NCBI RefSeq assembly: GCF_003633615.1
Contig: NZ_RBKU01000001.1
Span: 4,898,001 to 4,962,000, forward strand
Source of the DNA: Mucilaginibacter gracilis
GTDB taxonomy: Bacteria > Bacteroidota > Bacteroidia > Sphingobacteriales > Sphingobacteriaceae
Length of the DNA stretch: 64,000 nt
Direction of reading: 5' to 3'
Made by a program: the position numbers and the translations under genes. A model generated the notes under the pieces. That model searched no databases and had not been told where the DNA came from. It saw nothing but the letters and a program-made list of their open reading frames with translations. Positions 25,444 to 32,589 of this stretch are shown in pieces; the stretch's first letter is position 1; every line of letters starts with the position of its first letter.

Positions 25444-25823
25444 AACCCGAAAAATGATTTGATCACGGTAGCAACCACGACTAAGAAAATACAGGAGCCG
25501 AACCAGGCTGCGGCCACTTTATTGGTGTCCGGCTCGCCCTCGTTCCACTTACGGAACACTTTAATTGCCCCCACAATACCCAATATGGCACCAATGGCAT
25601 ACATCAAATTACAGCCTGCATCGAAGTAACCTTTGACCATCGTGGTCGCTTCCGTGATGCCCGCCGAACCATCCTGGGCGAAGCAAATGTTGACTGTGAG
25701 CAGGCCCGAAAGGAACATCAGCGTCTTGGTGAACGCGATGCGTTTCTTATCTGCCGGTAAGGCGCGGTAATCGCTGATCCCGTTTTTGAAGTACTGATAA
25801 ACAGCTTTTAATAATGATTTCAT
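25440..25823 (-). CDS. traE: TraE conjugation protein (DUF4134)
   Basis: A 127-residue membrane protein of the DUF4134/TraE family. It has a basic N-terminus, a signal-like helix (FTKTLMFLSGLLTVNICFAQ, about 28-48) and the core GITEATTMVKGYFDAGCNLM. A second helix reads AIGAILGIVGAIKVFRKW, and NEGEPDTNKVAAAWFGSCIF precedes the last helix. The family is regarded as the VirB2-like (pilin-type) subunit of Bacteroidetes transfer systems. It overlaps traF by 4 bases and begins the classic E-F-G run. Confidence 0.92.
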   Translation of the reverse strand: MKSLLKAVYQYFKNGISDYRALPADKKRIAFTKTLMFLSGLLTVNICFAQDGSAGITEATTMVKGYFDAGCNLMYAIGAILGIVGAIKVFRKWNEGEPDTNKVAAAWFGSCIFLVVVATVIKSFFGL

Positions 25824-25841
25824 GGTTTAAATGGTTAAGGG

Positions 25842-26375
25842 TTAATTCCAGAGGTTTGCTAACACTTCGTCCGAGATTGGGAACGGGGCGTTCTCGCGGA
25901 TGTACTCGTTGATCGCCGCTTCATTAGGCGAACCGGCAATACCGGCATATTTGGTTTTGACCATACCGAACAGCGACACAAAATCCTCCGCATTGCCGCC
26001 CTCGTTTTCAAGGATGTGGAAGATGGTTTTCAGCTCTTCCAGCACATCGGGGACTAATCCCAATTGCACTTCCCGGCTGTCCGCTTCGTCTTCATCCCAT
26101 ACTTTCGGCGCAAAACCGAGCATGTGCGCCTCCACTTCGCTGATACCCTCGGGCACCGCCTGCTCACCGATCAGGTCGTTTTCCTCTTCAGGATCACCCT
26201 CTAATTCTTCTTCCCATTCCCTTTTGAGTTTTTCGGGTTGTTCGTTTTTGGATTTGCCGGATAGCAAAGCGGCGAGCTTGTCCCTGAAAAAGAGCAGGGC
26301 GAGCACCAGATACCACACTGCGGTAAAGATGACTGCGGCAACTAAAAACTGTTGCCAGGTGAAAAAATGTAACAT
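25842..26375 (-). CDS. Membrane-anchored acidic protein, first gene of the transfer operon
   Basis: A 177-residue protein with one N-terminal membrane helix (FLVAAVIFTAVWYLVLALLFF). A long, highly acidic cytoplasmic segment (EEELEGDPEEENDLIGE) and a folded C-terminal part with LKTIFHILENEGGNAEDFVS and ISDEVLANLW follow. The start is set at ATG 26375 because a longer frame to 26459 would translate through a strong hairpin. It occupies the traC/traD position before traE. A similar gene occurs in this place in Sphingobacteriaceae elements as I recall. Function unknown. Confidence 0.65.
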   Translation of the reverse strand: MLHFFTWQQFLVAAVIFTAVWYLVLALLFFRDKLAALLSGKSKNEQPEKLKREWEEELEGDPEEENDLIGEQAVPEGISEVEAHMLGFAPKVWDEDEADSREVQLGLVPDVLEELKTIFHILENEGGNAEDFVSLFGMVKTKYAGIAGSPNEAAINEYIRENAPFPISDEVLANLWN

Positions 26376-26380
26376 ATTAT

Positions 26381-26428
26381 TTTGCTTTTGTCCTGCCGCT
26401 CCATTGCGGCAGGAATTACAAAAGCAAA
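26381..26428 (-). promoter_or_regulatory. Strong hairpin in the transfer-operon leader
   Basis: TTTGCTTTTG (26381-26390) and TCCTGCCGC (26391-26399) pair with GCGGCAGGA (26406-26414) and CAAAAGCAAA (26419-26428). The stem is 19 bp with a 4-base bulge (ATTA) and a 6-base loop. It ends five bases before the first start codon of the operon, so it could block ribosome entry or act as an attenuator. No downstream T-run was seen, which argues against a simple terminator. Confidence 0.65.
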
Positions 26429-26453
26429 GGTTGGGAGATGGCAAATCTTCCCG

Positions 26454-26465
26454 TCCCACATGGGA
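26454..26465. promoter_or_regulatory. Palindrome TCCCACATGGGA upstream of the transfer operon
   Basis: A perfect 12-bp palindrome apart from the central CA, 79 bases before the first transfer-operon ATG and just before the rteC 3' end. The core CCCAYRTGGG recurs at 43642-43653 and 46144-46157, both in promoter regions, so this is a candidate operator for an element-encoded regulator. Confidence 0.55.
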
Positions 26466-26494
26466 TAAATACTCCGGAAACCGCCTTTAAGCTA

Positions 26495-27370
26495 TTAAAA
26501 ACCAGTTTTTTTCTTTAAGGCCCTGTTCTTATCCAGCGCATCCTCATCATCCATCTTCCTGACGAGGGCATCCCGCATCCGGTCGGTAAAGTGTGTTTTG
26601 CTCAATCTTTTGCGTTTCTTCAGGTCGTCGAAACCTTTTTTCGGTATGCCCAGGTTCACCCCGAAAAACTCACCCAGCCCCTCAAAAAATTCCACGATAC
26701 CTAATTCGCCGTTATTGATCTGTTCGTTCAGATAAACCGCATGGCCCAACTCGATCAGGTTGACCACTTCGCCCGTCCAGCGAAAGGGTTTGGACAGGCG
26801 GCCCGGTTGCCCAGAGAATGCTGTCAACCCGGCGATACGCTCCGCGATATACGCCTGCAAAGTTTCAAATGCCTGGAGCTTGGCAAACAGGTAATCGCCG
26901 CAGGTGGAAAAATCCGGGTCGGGTTCCCCAAACTCTGGCATCAGGACAGTGGGCACCTCCGCGCCCCTGATAAAATAGAGTTCATCCAGCTCCGTCAGGC
27001 CCGAACGGTAATACTGGTAGAGAAAAGCATAGCGCATAAAAAAGCGCCGGATGATGTCCAGCTCACTCTCATAAAAGGCGATCAGTTTTTCTTGCGTACC
27101 CGCCGGTGCGCTCTGCTCCAGGTTGTAGCGTTCCAATTCAAAGATCTTGGCGGCAAGGAACCGGGGCTTGATGTTTTTGAATACATGGATTTCGTCAGGT
27201 TTGTCCTGAAAGGGATGCAGCAGTACCTGTTCGCGTAATAAGTGCAATAAGCTGCGGATCAATTGCAGGGCGGCGGACAAGCGTTTTTCAGCAGACAGTT
27301 TTTTGGCGGTAATATCCGCCAAACCGTCGGTAAGCTGCCGGGACAGCTTTTCGATAACTTTTGATAACAT
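26495..27370 (-). CDS. rteC: RteC-type regulator of excision and transfer
   Basis: A 291-residue helical protein. It has the RteC pattern FKNIKPRFLAAKIFELERYN, KLIAFYESELDIIRRFFMRY, FLYQYYRSGLTELDELYF, and later KPFRWTGEVVNLIELGHAVY with INNGELGIVEFFEGLGEFFG. In CTnDOT, RteC is needed for expression of excision genes after regulatory induction. Here no RteA/RteB pair is adjacent. It lies upstream of the transfer operon on the same strand, with 120 bases between it and the operon's first ATG, holding the palindrome and hairpin. Confidence 0.85.
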   Translation of the reverse strand: MLSKVIEKLSRQLTDGLADITAKKLSAEKRLSAALQLIRSLLHLLREQVLLHPFQDKPDEIHVFKNIKPRFLAAKIFELERYNLEQSAPAGTQEKLIAFYESELDIIRRFFMRYAFLYQYYRSGLTELDELYFIRGAEVPTVLMPEFGEPDPDFSTCGDYLFAKLQAFETLQAYIAERIAGLTAFSGQPGRLSKPFRWTGEVVNLIELGHAVYLNEQINNGELGIVEFFEGLGEFFGVNLGIPKKGFDDLKKRKRLSKTHFTDRMRDALVRKMDDEDALDKNRALKKKTGF

Positions 27371-27502
27371 AATACAAATTATTAATTAGTCCTGCTGTCT
27401 GCCGGTTATCCGGCACCTCAACTATGCAGGAGATGCGTAGTTGTTCTTTCCATAATTTTTTTACCTGGTTAGCAATTGTAGGAACAAAGGTGCCTTGTTA
27501 TT

Positions 27503-27557
27503 AAAAAAAGTCAATCGGTCATCAGACTGATTTGCATAAAACCGCCTGATGACCGAT
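27503..27557 (-). terminator. Rho-independent terminator after the LuxR gene
   Basis: ATCGGTCATCAG (27514-27525) pairs perfectly with CTGATGACCGAT (27546-27557) around a 20-base loop. On the minus strand the stem is followed by TGACTTTTTTTAATAAC. It lies 15 bases beyond the LuxR stop and separates that unit from rteC. Confidence 0.82.
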
Positions 27558-27571
27558 ATATTTAGCCGTTA

Positions 27572-28495
27572 TCAGCTCTCATAGAATAGTTTATGGGCGA
27601 TCTCCCAACGGCTGGTGGCCCCGGTTTTCCGAAGCAGGCTTTCAATGTGCGTTTTGACCGTACTTAATGAGATATGCAACCTGTCTGCAATGGTCCTGTT
27701 TTGCAAGCCCTCACGCACTAACTGCGCGACCTCCATTTCTCTTTTGCTCAAACCATAACGCTGGCTGTTGACATCAAAATAAACAGAGGGCAGTCTGCCA
27801 ATCCTTTTTAATTCCGCTAATTTCCGGTCATCCATTTTCGCGCGTTTGACAGATTTAACAAAAAACATCAGTGCAATGAATATAAAGCCGGTATTGGTGC
27901 AAAGCACCTCGGTCAGTTGGTTAACCTGAAACCAGGAGAACACTGTCATAGCTGCCCAGGGGGTCACAGCGCAGTAAACCGCCATTTCCTCGATATAATA
28001 ATTACGATCGCGGTTTTCCCGGTAATGTTTGCGGATGGCGCATAACATCACCCAAAGTAAGATTAATGAATAAATAAAAGGTGCAATTACACCATAGCGA
28101 ATATCTTTCTCCAAATCCCCATTAATCGCATACATGATCACGAAAAACATCAGGTAGGGCAGCATCAGGAATAAAGGCACCCCGAACAAAGCGTGCCAGC
28201 GCAGCGATTTCAGGTCAAAGGCTTTATAAAAATAAAAGGGGAAATAGGATGCCATTAAAAATCCGGTGCCGTAGGCGATCATTTCCTGCAAGGAAATGGA
28301 GATATTTATCTTGGGATCGGGGAACAATCCTCCTGTAACATTATAAAGCAGTAATAAACCTAATAGCACCAAATACCAGCCCCGACGTTTATCCGGCCAA
28401 ATGGCGTAAATGACCGATTCGATGAAAAACATCATCCCCTCGGCTATAATAAATAAAAAGGTGACGATATGCACCTGTGTTCCAAACACTAACAT
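27572..28495 (-). CDS. Membrane-bound LuxR-type transcription regulator
   Basis: A 307-residue protein with about seven hydrophobic helices in the first 225 residues and a C-terminal LuxR/GerE helix-turn-helix. The latter reads YGLSKREMEVAQLVREGLQN, then RTIADRLHISLSTVKTHIES and LLRKTGATSRWEIAHKLF. The layout suggests a membrane sensor whose DNA-binding domain acts without a phosphorelay. It follows the GNAT gene by 11 bases, so the two form one unit ended by a strong terminator. What it senses and controls is unknown; the palindromes shared by three ICE promoters are one possible target. Confidence 0.85.
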   Translation of the reverse strand: MLVFGTQVHIVTFLFIIAEGMMFFIESVIYAIWPDKRRGWYLVLLGLLLLYNVTGGLFPDPKINISISLQEMIAYGTGFLMASYFPFYFYKAFDLKSLRWHALFGVPLFLMLPYLMFFVIMYAINGDLEKDIRYGVIAPFIYSLILLWVMLCAIRKHYRENRDRNYYIEEMAVYCAVTPWAAMTVFSWFQVNQLTEVLCTNTGFIFIALMFFVKSVKRAKMDDRKLAELKRIGRLPSVYFDVNSQRYGLSKREMEVAQLVREGLQNRTIADRLHISLSTVKTHIESLLRKTGATSRWEIAHKLFYES

Positions 28496-28506
28496 ATATC
28501 GCCTCC

Positions 28507-29103
28507 TTACTTAATATGTTCATATTTCAGAAAATGCAGGGTATAACCCAATTCCAGCGAATCGTATTCATTGAAGCCATATCGTTTATACCAGGGCAAG
28601 TTGCGTTCGGTGGATGTTTCCAGGAAAACGGGCAGGTTTTGCAGCTTTGCAGCGGCTATGACTTGTTTTAATAACCGGCTACCGGTGCCCTGGTGCTGAT
28701 AGAGCGGAGCAACCCCGATAAACCATAAATAAACTATCGGCTCGTTCGGCTGTTTAGATTTAATCTTTGCTTCACGGTCGACCGCTTTTTTGATGCCACC
28801 TAAACCGATGGCTTTAACGATCAGTATCAAGTCCAGCCAAATGGCTTTTAAATCAGTTTTCTTTTGGTGAGGATACAGTAAGAGTACGCAGGCTTTTCGA
28901 TCTTCGGACAGCCAGACCTTGCCAAAGCGATAGCAGACCTCAAAAGAATAATCCATCAGCGCACGTATGCGCTGTTTGCGTTTATCGTCCTGGCGGACAC
29001 TATAGTTCACACTTAAATTGTCATCAAAGGCAGCGGATAACAGGTCGGTTACCAGCGGCTTATCGGTTCTCATTGCACTTCTCATATCTTTCCGCATTTT
29101 CAT
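28507..29103 (-). CDS. GNAT-family N-acetyltransferase
   Basis: A 198-residue acyl-CoA-dependent acetyltransferase. The acetyl-CoA site is WFIGVAPLYQHQGTGSRLLK near residues 127-146 (the Q-x-x-G-x-G/A loop), and PVFLETSTERNLPWYKRYGF is the usual last strand and helix. It opens with a TDLLSAAFDDNLSVNY segment. Substrate cannot be predicted. It is co-transcribed with the downstream LuxR-type gene and preceded by a long structured leader. It could be a resistance or modification cargo. Confidence 0.88.
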   Translation of the reverse strand: MKMRKDMRSAMRTDKPLVTDLLSAAFDDNLSVNYSVRQDDKRKQRIRALMDYSFEVCYRFGKVWLSEDRKACVLLLYPHQKKTDLKAIWLDLILIVKAIGLGGIKKAVDREAKIKSKQPNEPIVYLWFIGVAPLYQHQGTGSRLLKQVIAAAKLQNLPVFLETSTERNLPWYKRYGFNEYDSLELGYTLHFLKYEHIK

Positions 29104-29150
29104 TGGTTTCAGTTTAGGTTAAATGCGAAAGCGCGGGAATGACCTGTTAC

Positions 29151-29262
29151 TGTCCACGCGGTACGACTAAATACCTCTAAAACAGAACAAGCCAGCCCGC
29201 ACTTTCGCAGGCGTTCACTTGCTCCTGTTTTTTATTCAAAAATTTAGTCGTTTTCGTGGACA
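29151..29262 (-). ncRNA. Long nested inverted-repeat element upstream of the GNAT gene
   Basis: TGTCCACG (29151-29158) pairs with CGTGGACA (29255-29262), and CGACTAAAT (29164-29172) pairs with ATTTAGTCG (29242-29250). Inside, AACAGAACAAG near 29180-29191 pairs imperfectly with CTTGCTCCTGTT near 29219-29230. A further near-match, GCGAAAGCGCGGG (29125-29137) with CCCGCACTTTCGC (29196-29208), offers an alternative fold. It ends 48 bases before the GNAT ATG. It could be a cis-regulatory leader with switching structures, a small RNA, or a DNA site. Confidence 0.5.
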
Positions 29263-29357
29263 GGGAGCGTGTAGACGCAGAATATTTTAATTTCTTAGTT
29301 TAAATTGTAAAATCACATCATAGGCATTTGTCATTTGTTATAGCTATTTAATCAATA

Positions 29358-29480
29358 TTATCGTTTTTTATAATCGTCCCAAAAGCGTTTTTCTTTTCGG
29401 GTGTCTTTCCAGATGGTGATAATTACGGCGATCAGGAATAGTACCAGCATTCCAAAGCCAATGAATGTCGCTGTTTCCAT
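29358..29480 (-). CDS. Tiny membrane protein (40 aa)
   Basis: Starts at ATG 29480 and encodes METATFIGFGMLVLFLIAVI followed by a charged tail (TIWKDTRKEKRFWDDYKKR). The single helix with a basic cytoplasmic end is typical of small membrane regulators or toxins. It follows the 79-residue membrane protein gene by 29 bases. No family was recognised. Confidence 0.5.
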   Translation of the reverse strand: METATFIGFGMLVLFLIAVIITIWKDTRKEKRFWDDYKKR

Positions 29481-29509
29481 TTATTTATCATTAAGCGGCA
29501 ACTTCAATT

Positions 29510-29749
29510 TTATTTATGTCCTAACCACATCCACGCAAAGCCGATGAGGATATAGATCACCATTCCACCGCCAGCGGCCATGATACCTAATGGCACCAGG
29601 TTGGGGTTGTAAACCGGTTCTTTCTTTTGCTTCATCACCGTTTCTAAAAAAGGCAGGTAATACCGCCTGTCGAAACGTAGGGCAACCAGCACAACCGCTA
29701 TATCCAGTATCAAAAAAATAAGAATGGCAATGTAAGTGGTTTGCATCAT
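29510..29749 (-). CDS. Small membrane protein with two helices
   Basis: A 79-residue protein with one helix at residues 5-25 (TYIAILIFLILDIAVVLVAL), a charged loop ending in YNPNLVPLG and a second helix at 52-75. No family was recognised. It precedes the 40-residue membrane protein on the same strand and may be co-transcribed with it. Its position between the uptake cargo and the GNAT/LuxR unit gives no clear function. Confidence 0.55.
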   Translation of the reverse strand: MMQTTYIAILIFLILDIAVVLVALRFDRRYYLPFLETVMKQKKEPVYNPNLVPLGIMAAGGGMVIYILIGFAWMWLGHK

Positions 29750-29814
29750 CGTTTTTTAAAAAGGGCAGGCATTGCTGCGCTGCCCTTGATCACAATTATA
29801 TATTCAAGTTTCGG

Positions 29815-30129
29815 CTAAGTACCATAAGCTATCCTAATGTTTTGCGCCAGCATCGGGAAACCTGGCATCTCTACCGAAATTTCTTTTTTCAGTTCTTTCA
29901 GCTTTTTGCCCAGGAATTGAATTTTAACATGGCTGTACATCACCTCATAATTCGTGATTTGCCGAGCCAATTCTTCGAGCAATCGTTCATAATTACTGTG
30001 CATGTTTTCCAGGTCCACTCGGTATTCCGTCGCCTGCTGCAAACACTCGCATTCCTTTCCTAAAAGCGTTTCCAACTGAAGCAGGGCATCCATCAAATGC
30101 ACATGCCTCGATTTTGAGATGCCCTGCAT
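29815..30129 (-). CDS. Hypothetical helical protein
   Basis: A 104-residue, mainly alpha-helical protein with heptad-like Leu spacing (MDALLQLETLLGKECECLQQ, ENMHSNYERLLEELARQI) suggesting a coiled coil. It starts 12 bases after the DUF5689 lipoprotein stop, so it is probably the last gene of the TonB uptake operon, or a separate ICE gene read through from it. No family recognised. Confidence 0.55.
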   Translation of the reverse strand: MQGISKSRHVHLMDALLQLETLLGKECECLQQATEYRVDLENMHSNYERLLEELARQITNYEVMYSHVKIQFLGKKLKELKKEISVEMPGFPMLAQNIRIAYGT

Positions 30130-30141
30130 AAATACCTGTTG

Positions 30142-31527
30142 TTAATAGTAGAATACGATCTTATCAAATAGTATCGGGGCGGCATTTGGGCTTCCTGTAA
30201 ATGGCCTTGATGCGTTGTAGATCCGGAACTGAGGATTAGCTATAAAGGCAGTCGCCCTGTCAGCACTCACACCTTTCGCAATCAGTTCGTCTTTAGTCGG
30301 TATTGTATATTCAAAGGTAAAGAACTTGCCTTTTTGATTATAAGCTGGAGAAAGTGCCAGAATGGGTTTAACGGCGTCGTAGCTCATGTTATCGCCAGCA
30401 TCTATTAAAGGCATGTTATCAGGCAAAATGGGTAACACGGCTATTTTTACAGAATCTGTAGTACCAAATGTAAATGCATATTCTCTTTGACTAAGTACAG
30501 TAACCACTTTTTCGGCAGAGGTTGCAGCAAACGAGATCGCTACCTTTTTAAGTCCCTGGTTGTTTGTGAAGTTTGATCGCAAACTTGCACCTGTGGTATT
30601 TACACTGGTATTGAATGCATATAGATAAGTTCTCGTCGGTGTAGTGAAAGTTGCATCATAGGTCGCGCCAGGGTAGAAATTAAATGATTGGGCGGTTGAC
30701 AACCATTGTCCTACAGCCGTAGTGAACGGCGCATTAGCTGTAGATGGGACCACGATGGCTGACCCATCGCTAACTTTTTTCAAGTTTTGGAAATCTTCAG
30801 TTACGATACGTGAATACGGGCCGGATGCGAGGTCTGCCGTAGTTCTGATGTCTACCCTAAGATTGCTTCCGTCTATCCGCAAAATACCAGTGATATTACT
30901 TACGCTAACCGGGTAATCTGTGTTTTCAAAGGTTGCACCGGAAAGAACTTTTGAACCGAATGTTTGGTTACCTTTTTGAACTACCAGATTGCCTGTAAAC
31001 TTTCCATTACCACCTGTTAACCCGTCAACAGGCAGGCTCACTAACATACCGTTCCAGGCGGTTTGATTGGTTACCAGATCAGCCGCCGTAGTCACTTTGG
31101 CAGTAATGGCTCCCGTTCCGGTTTTTTTAGCGTTAGCAACCGGGATCTTGTCAAGTATGATCTCGCCATTTACCTGGCTTAACTGCTGTTTCGAGATCGT
31201 AACCTCTACTTCGTCGTTTAAAGCGAAGTTGTGCGCGCCATCGAAATTAATGATGATACCGGGTTTATCAGTCGCTTCCTGTAACACGATACTTTTGGCA
31301 TCGATGTTTTTGGCTGAGGCGTCCGAAATAACAATACCCTTGATCTTTCTGCCATCCGGCACAGTTACCGATGCGGCAGTACTTAACTTTTTCAGATCGG
31401 AGACAGCGATATTATCTACCGGAACCGGCCCGGTATTATCGTTTCCATTGTTCTTTTTACACGAGGTCATGCCCAAAGCCAGTAATAAAACCAGCCCGGC
31501 GGCTCTAAAAGTAATTTTCGTTTTCAT
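30142..31527 (-). CDS. DUF5689 surface lipoprotein of the TonB cluster
   Basis: A 461-residue lipoprotein with signal LVLLLALGMTSCKKN (lipobox Cys). A DUF5689-type beta domain (about 40-230) is recognisable by VSDLKKLSTAASVTVPDGRK, IKGIVISDASAKNIDAKSIV and LNDEVEVTISKQQLSQVNGE. The C-terminal half is beta-rich and ends with PILFDKIVFYY. DUF5689 lipoproteins commonly accompany TonB receptors in Bacteroidota and probably bind the ligand at the cell surface. It is the last lipoprotein of the cargo operon, 144 bases after the DUF4397-like gene. Confidence 0.8.
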   Translation of the reverse strand: MKTKITFRAAGLVLLLALGMTSCKKNNGNDNTGPVPVDNIAVSDLKKLSTAASVTVPDGRKIKGIVISDASAKNIDAKSIVLQEATDKPGIIINFDGAHNFALNDEVEVTISKQQLSQVNGEIILDKIPVANAKKTGTGAITAKVTTAADLVTNQTAWNGMLVSLPVDGLTGGNGKFTGNLVVQKGNQTFGSKVLSGATFENTDYPVSVSNITGILRIDGSNLRVDIRTTADLASGPYSRIVTEDFQNLKKVSDGSAIVVPSTANAPFTTAVGQWLSTAQSFNFYPGATYDATFTTPTRTYLYAFNTSVNTTGASLRSNFTNNQGLKKVAISFAATSAEKVVTVLSQREYAFTFGTTDSVKIAVLPILPDNMPLIDAGDNMSYDAVKPILALSPAYNQKGKFFTFEYTIPTKDELIAKGVSADRATAFIANPQFRIYNASRPFTGSPNAAPILFDKIVFYY

Positions 31528-31671
31528 TGTTTTTGTTTTATGGCCCTTTTACCGGCCGGTTTTTATGTGTTTTTAATTGTTATTCTTTTTTTTGACAAAG
31601 GCATAGCCTAAGCATACCTCTCCGGCATCTTTATTTATGTCTTATTTCTATTTTTTTATTGATCCATAGGC

Positions 31672-32589
31672 TTAATAGCTCCGCCTAAGATTGGCCCGGA
31701 AGTTGGGCTGAACAGTTAACATTTCATATACAGGGCTACCATCGGCATTATGTCCGGTAAGTATCCGTCTTGATGTTGCCTGCCTAAAACCTTGAATTAA
31801 CACGACGAAAGAACCGTTAGGTTCGGCTGGTACTGCCGCCGAAAGAATCACATTATTCGGAGCATCCTTTTCACTTATTTTCAGAATGATGTTACCTGAA
31901 TTTCTGGCTGCGCCCACGGTGTCAATCTCCGTATAACCGGAAAAGGAACCAAATGCAAGGTCTTGTGGCAGCCCTGCTGTTTTGAGATTCCCCGTCGCAT
32001 CCAACTGTTTAAGCATCAAATTTTGGCTATCAGTTCCTAAATGGACAATCCTGATCCTGACTTTTCCGGGAGTGCCCTGATATTCTTCCGGTACCTTAAC
32101 TATCCGGTAAGCATCCATTGCTTCGGGGCTTTCGACAAGGTAAAATGATTGTAACTCATTCCTTGCAACTAAAGTCGTTTGTATGTCTTTAAGAAATACT
32201 TTGTCCGTGCCTGAAAAAATGAATTTATAATTACCCAAAGCAACGGGCATGTAATACATGTACTGGTAACCTGTAGGTACAAAGCCGGGATTAGGAAATA
32301 TAGTGCCTGTGGCATTATATGGGTATTGCCGCAAATCGCTGGTTTCAGTGTAAACATCCTGATACTTAGGAAAAAGGAGAAATGGGCCATTAGGAACGCT
32401 ATCGTTAATAAATACCAAGTTGTTTTTCCGCAAAGATTGGCGGCTGTTCAATACTTCTGAACCATTGTAGAAGTTTACGCCTCCGCTTATATCTCCCGGC
32501 AAAATTTCTTTTACCTCTTTTTTGCAGGATACTACCAATAAGATTGGCAGAAGGCTGCAAATAAATATCGATTTAATATTTCTGATCAT
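31672..32589 (-). CDS. DUF4397-like surface lipoprotein of the TonB cluster
   Basis: A 305-residue lipoprotein (signal LLPILLVVSCKKE). It has beta-sandwich repeats: GGVNFYNGSEVLNSRQSL at the start and GKVRIRIVHLGTDSQNLML in the middle, which resembles DUF4397. A C-terminal VVLIQGFRQATSRRILTG follows. Its ATG overlaps the upstream TIG-like gene stop (ATGA), indicating coupled translation. It is likely an outer-membrane accessory of the TonB receptor, perhaps ligand capture; the ligand is unknown. Confidence 0.7.
   Translation of the reverse strand: MIRNIKSIFICSLLPILLVVSCKKEVKEILPGDISGGVNFYNGSEVLNSRQSLRKNNLVFINDSVPNGPFLLFPKYQDVYTETSDLRQYPYNATGTIFPNPGFVPTGYQYMYYMPVALGNYKFIFSGTDKVFLKDIQTTLVARNELQSFYLVESPEAMDAYRIVKVPEEYQGTPGKVRIRIVHLGTDSQNLMLKQLDATGNLKTAGLPQDLAFGSFSGYTEIDTVGAARNSGNIILKISEKDAPNNVILSAAVPAEPNGSFVVLIQGFRQATSRRILTGHNADGSPVYEMLTVQPNFRANLRRSY

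Noticed and set aside
26376..26459. Longer start for the first transfer-operon gene
   Set aside because: It would place the strong leader hairpin inside coding sequence and give a Cys/Asn-rich tail before a normal membrane-protein start.
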